A stretch of 64,000 nt of DNA. Origin: Setophaga petechia (taxonomy: Eukaryota; Chordata; Aves; Passeriformes; Parulidae). Shown here piece after piece: positions 49,560-60,500 of this stretch. Position numbers and translations under genes: made by a program. Positions within the stretch are counted from its first letter, which is position 1, and the number at the start of each line of letters is the position of its first letter. The stretch lies in assembly GCA_024362935.1 (NCBI GenBank), contig JANCRA010000008.1:30684557-30748556 (forward strand), in the 5' to 3' direction. The notes below the pieces were generated by a model. It ran no database searches and was not told where the DNA came from. It worked only from the letters and a program-made list of their open reading frames with translations.

Positions 49560-51690
49560 TGTGTGGTGCTTTACTGGCTGTAAATACAGGAGAGGAAAAG
49601 TTCTGATGAGAATGGCTGTATTTTGAATGAAGGGGCTGTACTGACCTGCTCCGATTTCCTGGAACTAAGATTGTTATGCTGCCCACGAGATTATGGTAAA
49701 AGGACAGGAATGTTAAAAACCTTTCAGAATCAGAGAGGACTAGGACTGGACTGGTATCTGAGTTTGTCAGTCCTAAATTTTTATCTGTATGTATGTTACC
49801 ATTAATCTCTGGGTATTTTGGGTTTGTTTGGTTTTTTTCCTTCTGGGTTCCTGCCTTCCTGGCAGACACTGTTCAAACAACCATTGCAAATTTTCTGTTA
49901 CTCTTTGCCTGGCTTGTGCCTTACTTATTGTGTACTCTTTGAATTCTGCTCTGAAGAAGGAATTACCATTTTCCTTGTGGCATTCTGTTACTTCTGGGCT
50001 TTTCTCAATGAACCTTCAAGCTGCTGGGTGAGGTGAACATACCGTAACTGTGAGAGGGCAGAGTATCTCTTGATTTGTGCTGCATTGCTGGAGATTACTG
50101 GATTTGTACACTTACTGCACAGACTGTGTGTCTGTGACTTGGGCCCCAGGGCTCAGTGTCCTTGGAAGCAAGTTTGTTCTGTGGACAGGGTTTGTTCTGG
50201 GAACACTGGGTTCAGGTTTACTTAGGAAAGTGCCCCAGCCTGTGCAGTCACTGCTCAGGACCATTCTGTCTCTCAGCTCGATGCCACTGGCTCAGTTATT
50301 GCCAGAAGACATGACAGAGTTAGTGACATGGTCCTGTGCAGCTGTGGCAAAAGTTGATCAATCCCATGACAGGCTCAAGCCCCTGCAGCACCAGGCACAG
50401 CTGATTTCTAGGGAGCCATTTCTGAGGACAGAGTTGCTGGTACTATACTAAGCTACAGGTGACTAAGCAGCTGCAGAGTTGGGAGCTAAAACAGTATTGC
50501 AAAGCTTTATTTACAGCTATACTTTTTTGTTGGTTTTGTGAATCTGCATTTTGGAGTGCACATAAAATGCTTGAAAGCCAGGTCTTCTCCTGCCCCGTTC
50601 TCCATCTCATCACAAATCAAGCATTTTTGGCAGCTGAGTCATACTGCCTTCCAGCTGAAATCAAAAGATGTGAGCAGGGTGTGGTTTTAAGGCTGACACT
50701 TACTATCTGCATGTTGTGTTATGCAACTTCTGGAAGAGTCCTGGCACCTGAAATTTTAGTCAATTCTTACATGATACCTGCAAGTACTGACCTTACTCCT
50801 CTGAGGTTCCTATTTTCCCTTGAGATTCTTAGAGGAATGGGATTTATAATTGCTGTCTGGTGGAAGATATTTAAACTTCTCTTTCTGAAGAGAGATGATC
50901 ATCATCCACCCAGCAGTCCACTGGCTGGTGCTTTCAGCTAGGAAGTGCAAGAGATGAGCCCCCTCTGCCCTTCCTTAATTCAGGTTTGCTTTTGAGGGTA
51001 AGGACTTGCTCCCAGAGCTTTGGCATCCCCAGCACTAGGCTGATGGTTAGATGTAACAGTTTTATGACAGTTCCATGCTCAAATAATTTTGGTGTGCATG
51101 CACTGGAATTGAACCTGATTCTCCTGGGTTCTTCAGCTGCACCAGTGCTTGAGTGCCTTTTCTCTTTGCAGGCAGGAGATTGAACAGCTAAAGCTGAGGT
51201 GGGCTTGCCCATTCTGCTGAGGGGCACTTGAGCTTTTACCTGGGAAAGCCACGCACTTGACAAAATCCAACCTGTGTTTCAAATTGAGCCCTTGCACTCT
51301 GATCATCTGCATCTGTGGTTTTAACCATTTGTTGCTCAACTTCCCACTCCCTTTAACACTTCTCACAGGTTTTCCAGGAGAAGTTGTCAAAAATATTAGT
51401 GTTCTCCCCTTAGGGAACAAAACCATTCCAAACTGTCTTCCACTGAACTTGAGTCCATTTCTGAGCCACTGTGTGTGCATGAGTTACTGGATGCCTGTGA
51501 CATTTTAGGAACTTCTATTCATTTCAGTCAATGTAAATATTTTGATAGCTGAAGTATGTGTTTGGGAACTCATTATAGGATTCTTGTATCTTGGTAGTGC
51601 AATTATTTTAATAATGTAAAATTTGGGAGGGATTAATCTTTTAGATGCTGAAAGGAAATAAACCCTGGTGTTCTCAGTAAATGATCCAAC
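49560..51690. other. Intergenic gap between convergent ERP44 and STX17
   Basis: No known gene or repeat recognised. It contains two long plus-strand open frames without recognised homology, at 50077-50451 (124 residues) and 50459-50941 (160 residues). They are in different frames and separated by only 7 bases. I treat them as unproven. Confidence 0.6.
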
Positions 51691-51710
51691 CAGTCTCATA
51701 GGCAAAAACT

Positions 51711-51716
51711 TTTATT
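51711..51716 (-). terminator. STX17: Candidate distal poly(A) signal of STX17
   Basis: The plus strand reads TTTATT, so the minus strand reads AATAAA, within a run of two overlapping hexamer-like sites and followed by a GT-containing stretch. Confidence 0.4.
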
Positions 51717-53875
51717 TTATCTGAAAGAATTATTTATATCTTACAATTCTTCTGAGTAACATGCCTAGCAATTTAATTGCTAGTTTGGTTACTCACATGC
51801 TGATGTTTCTTTGCATATGTAAATAATCCACCTATTTTAAAATATCATAGCTTAAATAACAGTCTCCCACGTCTAGTGTGTACACAATGATTTCAAATTG
51901 CTTCCACAAGGATGCAAGGGGGAAGAATAGTTTCTGTAGTAGACATTTCATAAAATGAGTGCACACCAAGCTGAATTTGTATAAGCTGGGGCAGGAATTT
52001 GGTCTTATGAATTTAGATTGTCCTGGCATTATTCCAGTTTGGGGGGAGAGGATGGAGTCCACAACATTGCTGATGCGGCTGTTGTCATTTAAATGCACGA
52101 GGTTTCACAGCATACAGCAGGAAAGCAGAAAGCACATTTGAAGATCATACAAAAAATCAACCAGTTTCTGATTAAGAACACTTTTTTCCTTAGTGTCTTC
52201 CTTTAAATGTAGAAAATAAATATCAAAGGAATGAACAGCCTTACTATGAAGTTGTTACAAGTTCATTAACTGTGTTTACATCCGAAGTAGATGCATTGAA
52301 AGGAAAGGGCTTTTTGCCTGTCAGAAGCAAATGAGCTGAATTACTCAGGTCATGTTTTGCACTCCAGCTGATTTTATCAGTGCAGGCACCAAGGCTTAAA
52401 CACATGCAGTTTTGACAATGTCTGCAATTACTTGTGAAAACTATTCTTGCACACATTGTTTCCCTGAATCTCAGACCTACTTAAAATAGACATAATGCTC
52501 TAGCTGATAGCAATTTCAGTATTTTAAAAGTAATAAGGAAGCACTGCTTAGAAGAAGTTATTTGTGCTGTAACTAACAGTTGCTTACAATGTCTCTAGGC
52601 ACAAAACCCCATCATCTGTTATTAGCAGACAGTGATTTCCAGTGATGATATCAAAGTACTGCTTATTGAAAGGGAGCTCTTTCTACAGTACACTGCCCTG
52701 GACCATGTTCCCTGCTAGGGAGCCTTATCTCAATACTGACTTCACTGTGCACCTAAGAAAACAACTCAAGCACAGCTCAGGATGAATTGACCAATCTAAA
52801 AACTTCAAAAAGTGGCTTCCCAACTTCAATTTCTGTTCCCCCAAACAGTAGCAGCAGTAGTGTGGGAAGTGTCCTGAAAGGGTGGAGGTAGGACCATGTT
52901 CAGAACAGTAAATTATGTGACAATTGTACAGTTATATGACAATAATAACACATTAACGCTTTTGCATTTAACAATCAAAGCTCCAGAAGCAAAAGGCTTC
53001 TTAAGGAGAATAAGATAACAGGTGTCCACTATAAAAAGCAAGCAAAAGCACTGGCAGCATCTCACCCCATACAGGCTTCACAGCATGTCCCAAAATCTTG
53101 AAGAGGCTGAGCAGCTACACTGCAGTGTGGGTGGAAGCAGGTTTTGGCACTGGAGAGCAATGCAAGAGTGCAGCTGCCCAAACAAGGCTGTTTTATGCCG
53201 TGAGCTCTATCAGGCTGACATTTCCGACCCTGTCCCCACCTTTGGGGCTGCCAGCTGGCACTGCCGGTGTGAAGGGACATCCCTCACTGCTTCTCTGCTG
53301 GCCTGGGCCTCACACCAGCCCTGAGGGACAGCAGCCCGTGGAGGGGGCGGGCCTGGCTGCAGCACTGCCCTCCAGGGAAGCTGTTCAGCTCTCCCACCAG
53401 GGTGCTCTGGGCTCCAGGAGCAGCAAAGGCAACATCCTGCAATAAAGCTGCTTCCACCTGTGAGGCTTCAGGTCCAGAATGCCAGAGCTTGGCTCTTCAT
53501 CCTGTAGAGTGTTCTCAGACAAGCCAAGGAGCTCAACAGCTATGGAAAATTATTACCCTCCAGTAGCAGTGCTGCAGGGTTGCTGCTTAGACTGTTCAAT
53601 TCACAACTACACTTTGAGACAGGTGGGGAGTTTACAAATCAACTGCCTTGCCTGGAAAGGGGAGAAGCTGCTTCCAGTGCTGATGTGATATATACAGAAC
53701 TTTTTTCCACTTTGCTCACTCAACATTCTCACCTTTTCTTACAACAGCACATGATTCCCCGTGTATTATTAAACAGGCATAGTCAGTCATATCCTGGGGA
53801 ATAACAGGAAGAGTTTGGGAATCCACATAAATTAAGGTAAATTTAAAATACTATGAGTGTGAAAGAATGATGGCA

Positions 53876-53881
53876 TTTATT
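53876..53881 (-). terminator. STX17: Candidate proximal poly(A) signal of STX17
   Basis: Minus-strand AATAAA about 385 bases after the STX17 stop codon. The downstream GT-rich element is weak. Confidence 0.4.
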
Positions 53882-54265
53882 TCCTTTTCTTTGGAGCACT
53901 ACAATAAAAGCTCCAGCTTCTCATGGCATTCATGGGAAAGCATTAGGATTTTCCAAGTATCTCTTTGCATTGTCTGCAAGACACTTTGTGCAAATTTGGC
54001 ATGAAGCACCTGTCACCCATTATTACAGCTGTGAATATAGCTTACCTAAGAATTATGTAATTAAAAGTTATCCATATAATTTTCAAAGGACTGATGTCAC
54101 CGTGTCTGAAAAGAGAAATTCTGACACGACTTTTTCAGCCCTCCCAAGGAACAGAACTGTCATCAAAATTCACACAACTCAGCCTTGTATATAAAGCATA
54201 AGGCTGCAAGTCAGTCATTAGCTCAGCTACTACACTGTTATTCCTGGCCATAATGAATCTATACT

Positions 54266-54505
54266 TCAGCTGGATTTTTTGGCACTTTGGTGAGAAAGGT
54301 CTGGACAGCTGGAAGAGACCTGCTCTATCATTTTTTGTTTTTTCCTTTGTATCAATTTTCCACCTGTGAAGCCCAAAATCCCACCACCAAGTGCAGCTGC
54401 AATTCCTGCTACTTTGAAGCCTGCAAGGAGACCAATAGGACCCCCCACCACTCCACCAATGACTGCACCTGCCACAGGCAGAGCTGCCAGCTTGTATTTT
54501 GCAGC
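54266..54505 (-). CDS. STX17: STX17 last coding exon (membrane hairpin and tail)
   Basis: 240 nt including the stop, 79 residues starting AAKYKLAALPV. It encodes both glycine-zipper membrane segments, Lys254-equivalent between them, and the basic C-tail ending AKKSS. The acceptor is TTTACAG after a long pyrimidine tract. Confidence 0.96.
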   Translation of the reverse strand, partial: AAKYKLAALPVAGAVIGGVVGGPIGLLAGFKVAGIAAALGGGILGFTGGKLIQRKKQKMIEQVSSSCPDLSHQSAKKSS

Positions 54506-57500
54506 CTGTAAAGGAAAAAAAAAAAAAAGTCAGAATACTTGCCTGTGGCGATGTGCATTTTTCCCCTCACTGCTCTTGGCAATGACATGAATGCTCAGTG
54601 ATAAATAAAACTTTACAAATTAGTATTTAAAAAAAGTATGACAGAACATGCTAACACCAATTCTAAATCCTGTCTTGTGTATGCAGTTGTGAACCATGTC
54701 CTTTAACGTGGTTCTAGCTGCTGTGTACACTGGGTGTTACCTGGTCACCATCCTTAAATCAAATCAGAAACTGAGGAAATGCTCAGATTTTTCAGTGATG
54801 GGTCTGACTGCAGCTTTGGGGTTTATTTAGCAACTGACATGGAACAGGATGGCAATGACAGGTTATGATCAGCCTCTTGTTTAATGTTTATGTGATTCTT
54901 GTGAGCCAGTCACTGACTGCACTTGTCTTTGCAGGTAGAACAAAGTAACCATCAGAATAGTGTTTCAAAGGCCCCCCCAAATTAAATAATTGTATTTTCT
55001 AGCAGCCTGGATGTGATAGAAAATTACAAGAGAGATTGATTTTTTTTTTCCCTGCTACCTGTGGGTCATTTCTTCTTTATTTCCTTAATTGCTGGTTCCC
55101 TCAGCATTAAAGACGGCAGATCAATGGGGTTAATACAGAGGGTGGCTGGGAGGCAGAGCACCATTGATTCACCAGCAGGAGCAGATCCCTACCTTCCCCA
55201 AGTTTTTGGTTCCCTCTTCAACATTCGCAGCAGCACTGTTGACATGTTCTTCAATCCTGTCAATCTTCTCCTGCTGGGACTAGATGCAAAGGAATTATGA
55301 GTGAGGGAACCTGCTGGGAAGCAGCAGTGAGCCAATACACACCATTTTAATGCCTGTAATCAGGGCCTCACAGCAGCTTTCATCTGCACCCGGCAGCCTT
55401 AGTGGTGCTCCATGATTAGCATCTGCTAAACTCCGCTGAAGCTACAGACTAACTTCAAAAAAATCTAAACTATTAAGTAATAATATGGGGTGGATATTAA
55501 ACAATGTCTTGCTGCAGTTAGAGAAAACAACTCAAAATGGTTTCTAAATCTTTCTAATAGAAAGAGGAATTCACAGTCCAAAAGGAAAAATAATCCAAAG
55601 TAGCCTGTTTTGTTTCCTGCTGAGTCTCACGTTCAAAAAAAATTCTATAAAGGGCATTTATAAGATCAGTACTAACTCCAATATACAAAGCTGCATCAAA
55701 AAATCTAAGAAGTATTTAATTACAACATTATAGAACAATGACTTCAGGAATAGTGACAGCACAGAAAATACACTTGATATTGCTCTGTATTTTACTGTTT
55801 GATTTTACAAAAACATTCCATCCTTTCTCCAAATGCAGTCAGTCAGGTTCTCCTGCAGTCTCTCCCAGGGAACACTGGAGCAGCAGATAAAGGGGTTTGT
55901 GGGTTTGTTTGTTCTTATTCTAATCTACACAGGCTGTTTTATGTCACAAAATAATGAGAGCTGATGTTCAGCTTAAAATAAAAGGCATTCTGAACTTTTT
56001 GCCTCTAAGTCAGAAACTGCTGAGTACACCAGCTCTGGTATTCATCTACAATGCAGTCCACCCACCTTAAATGCTTGCTATTATATCTAGTGATGGTTAA
56101 GTGGAAAATCCAGTAAGTCCTGGGAACAGGACCCTTCCTTTAACCTTTAGAATACTGAATGAACATTTTTGCAGTTCCTCTCCAGTCTAATGGTTCTTAC
56201 TTGGGTATTTTTGTATAGATGAAGCAGCACATATTCAGCAGAAAAGATAAAAGCTAGGTTATTTATCCCTACTAACCCAATAGCAAGGAGATTAAGAACT
56301 CTCCTAGGGATGAGAATTGTGCATTTAAATTCCCTATGGCACAGGAAGAACTAACATTGGGAACCGACATTTTGTCAATGCAGTGAGAGCAGAGAAAGGG
56401 CATGATTAACAGTGAGGATTTTTCTAGCACTCCTGATTAAGTGAGAAAAGATACCTGACAAACACACACCCTGTGCAGTAAGAGCTGTCACCACCATTAC
56501 AATTAGAAATTGTAAAAACTAATAGGACCGGGGTAGAAGTCTGCAATCAACACAGCAGAGCTTCTGCTGAGGTTCAGCTCGTGGCCATGTGCACTAGCAG
56601 GAACATCACAGCTGCTCCACTGACAAGAATTTGGGAGCAACTCCCAGCACTAGTGCTGAAAGAGGAGACTGCTACCTCCTCAAAGTGTCACCTTGGCAGA
56701 GCCTGAATCACAGGAGAGATACATCCTCGGCATTTTTGTCCCCACCCAACCCCACCTAGGAGTTACCCATGCACCCTGGTTTTGTAGGAGACTCTGTAGG
56801 ACAGAATGCAGAATTAATACTTACACAGACTAAGAGAGAAAACTCAGTCACCAACTGGCTGAGCTCAACCAAGTCCTGCAAATAAAAAAAATTGTTATTC
56901 TGTGATAATTGCTAGAATTAAGAGCACCAACATGGCAGGGAGGGAGTTCCAACATACCCCTTTTAAACTTTCCCAGGACTCAGCTGCATTTTCTTCCTGA
57001 GGTATTTCCGGAAGGCGGGAGTAGATCTGGATCAAACTTTGGGAGCCATCCTTCACTTCTGTGTTATATAAAGTTTCTGAATGAGAAACATGATGTTTGT
57101 AAATAAAGGCACTGAACCAGGATGGCAGGTGGTGTGCTGAATTTCTCACTCCTGAAGTTTCTCAAGGGTTACCTGATACTTAACCTGATTCAAGCCAAGC
57201 AACAGCCCCAAAAATGATGATAGAGGGAGATGCCTTACAGCACTACACAGTTTCTTAAAAGGATGTTATTGACAAAGAAATAGATTCATTTCTATCAGCA
57301 CATTTTCACAACCAGTCCTGAAATGATACTAAATTATACCCCTGAATTCAAGGTCATTTAATTCATTTTGTATCGACCAGACTGAGAAAACTGGGCTTGG
57401 GACAAAAACTTTTCATTTACGTACAACACATAAAAACACCATGCTCCCAAAACTGAACAGACAGTTACTCATTTTATGATTGATTATCATGCTACTGGTT

Positions 57501-60500
57501 TGATTTTCAGCCATTGAGAACTAAAAGATGCTGGAGGAAAAAGCTTTCAAAGCAAAAGCAGTGAAACCCAAGTAATGTGGTACCCAGCATTCCAAGCAGG
57601 ATCATTTGGGTAAATGGTACTGTGAGGATGGCAGACATTTGCAGCTCAGTGCTGTACGCGAGATAATCTCAAGTATGTTCCTCCCTAAATCACCTGGACT
57701 GAATGCAGAAGGCATTTGGACAAAATATGGTGTTAAAACCAGGGAATAACAGACAGTGAGTGGCACTGGGGAGAGCAGATCCATGAACAGGCTCACACAG
57801 CCCTCCTCCAGTCAGAGCCCACTCCAGTCACTGCAGAGGTCATGGACACGCCTGTAACTGTGGACAACAAATTGAGTGGCAATAAAGAAAAATAACAAGT
57901 TTGGCTTATCAATACAAGGATTGAGGAAGAGCTTGGGAGTCTGAAAGGCAGACTGGAGAAGGTGTACATGTAAACACAATGCAAAGATCATCTCAATTCC
58001 AACAACTTCAATTTCTGAAGGGAGATCACTCCTTCAGCAGGACACTGGTGTTTCCTTCCTTGGGAAGGCAGTCCCAAGAGAAAGCTTATTATGGGGAAGG
58101 CTGGTTAGATACATCTAACAATACTAAAGTGTAAATATTGTATTAAAATCTTTAGATACAATGATTGTGCCAAGGTACGATAATAATATTATGTAACTGT
58201 TACAACAACAGATATGTCCAATGGAAAACAAATAAATATAATCATATTCTTAAAAAAAATCAGTGCATGCTTATTCGTGGAATTAATTTAAGATAAAATA
58301 AAAATGATACATTTTCATAACATTTGTCCATTTCTCAACATTTTTATCCCAGTATCTCAAAATACATGAAGGACTCAATCTTCCTACTCTCAGCTCAGTA
58401 GAAGTCTAACATGAATGAAATTGATATTTACACATAATTACTAAGTGAGCAGAGTAACAAGAAAGCACTAAGCAATTTGGGGGCTTGACTTGGGCTTGTT
58501 TTTCTTTTTAAGTATTTCTGTCCCTTTTCCTTTAAGAATCCAGACACAGAAGGCACTTCATGTTCTACAATCATCACCTATTCTTCCTGAACATATTTTT
58601 GATTAATAACCTCAGATTAATTAAGGTTGCATACTCAGTTCTAAAATATTCCTTTCCCCTTTTCAATATAATTCATTATATATCCAAACATGTGCATTTT
58701 TTGAGAAAACTGTTCTGCCACATACTCTGATATTTATTACTGGTTCTGAGGGTTTTATTTCATTTCAATCCTACACAATCCTATTTCAAAATAAAGTTTC
58801 TTCTGCCCAGAAAGGTGTACTCTTCCCTAATCAACCATATGCATGCTAAGTTGGTTAAAATTAAAGTATTCATAATTCAAAAGCAAAATAAAAATCTCAC
58901 TAAGCAAGGCTGCCTCCTCCCAAGACCTTGTTCTGGTCTGTTGCTAACAATCTCTGCTGACCTACTGTAGAAAAGCATATCCTTGAAAGTGTTGTAAAAC
59001 CAAGGTTTTGCATGACACACATTCCAAAGAAATTAAAACTGTAAGTAGGTTTACATGTTAGTATTTTGTAGTAACTAAAAATCAATGAGAAAAAATTCTG
59101 CATGAAAATTCTTTATTCACTTTAAGCTAAAAAACAGGAAGGGTAAGAGGTGGTCACATTTGGGATGAAAGTTTGAGTAAGAAATTTATATTCACTACTT
59201 CACTTTTTATCAAGTCTAACCAATTTTAATAGAATTGAGAATGGAAGTGACTCTACCAGTTCATTTATACAGCATCTCCACAGAAATACAATAATACAAA
59301 ACACCTCTGCAGATTTCACAGAGGAGCCTTACACCTCATTACACTCAAGATAAAAATCTAATGCTCTGGAAGATCCAATATGTTGCTTAAAAGATCTTAG
59401 TAATTTTAAGAGTGGAATCTCACCTTTTGTTAATATTTGTTTAATATGCAATTAAATTCCATTTCTATTGGCCCTCAGTGGAGGATGGTGAATGGGGGAA
59501 GGGACTGTATCATATCACTGACATGCCTTCTAAATGGGAGATTTGAATTTGTAAACTCCTTCCTTCCCTACCAGATGGGAAGCAACATGCTACAAAGAAC
59601 GGGCATGTATTGAACTCCCTTTGATTAAGATCAACAGCCAAGATTTGCTTTCAGGACTGCAGCCTCTAAGCACAAAAGAATAGGCAATAATACACTGTGT
59701 CTGGGTTAGCAATTCAACAGGGCTGCTTGCACAGGCAGGCAAACGTGGAAAAAAAACCTGTTTAATTGTATTTAGTTTGCCTGTTTCACTTTAAATGGAG
59801 TGAATTGTTTCCACATTCCTGAGCAGACTTGCAGATGCCTGTCATTCCAGTAATATTTTTTCCATTCTTCTCATCTTCATAATTCTAATAAATTTATTTG
59901 TCCTTCTGAAGTGCTATTATACTCAGTATCCTCTGTAGTTCAAAGGCATTTCAGAAATAGTCTTGTTCTTTGAAATTAAACTCTAGTTTCCATTTGCTAC
60001 CTATGTAATTGTGTAAAAAACAGAAGCAGTAAGCCAAAACGAAGCCTTGCCAATGAAATATTGGAATGCACTGAGAAAAACAGCAGAAAGTCACCAACAG
60101 AAGAGGTATCTTAAATCTAGTTCTGATCATAACAGAGAAGAGTGCACAAAGAGACTGAAAGTAATGGCCAATATATATATGAAGGGAATCACTGAATATC
60201 GAAGATAATGAGCTCTCCACAAAAGAGATGTCAACAAATTGGGTAAAATTATTAACAGAAATTATGTGGAATAAGTTCCTAAAAGATAAAGGACTGCAGA
60301 ACTGCTGGCAGACACTAAAAACAGGCTGTGTTGAAGAGGACATCAAATTATCCTGATGCAGAAGAAGAAGTTTATGGCTTCAGCAAAAGCTCTTCAATGC
60401 CCTGGATGTCAAGAATTTGACATACAATATGAGTACAAGTTAAAATATAAGCATGGAAAGTTAATATCAGGAAGACCAGGGCATAAATATATTGCAACTA

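Larger units (their letters stand above)
51690..54265 (-). other. STX17: Probable STX17 3' UTR
   Basis: Minus-strand sequence downstream of the STX17 stop codon. Candidate poly(A) signals (AATAAA on the minus strand) lie at 53876-53881 and 51711-51716. The latter would give a UTR of about 2.6 kb, in keeping with the long 3' UTR of mammalian STX17. The actual end cannot be decided from sequence. A GC-rich patch at about 53130-53450 lies inside it. Confidence 0.45.
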
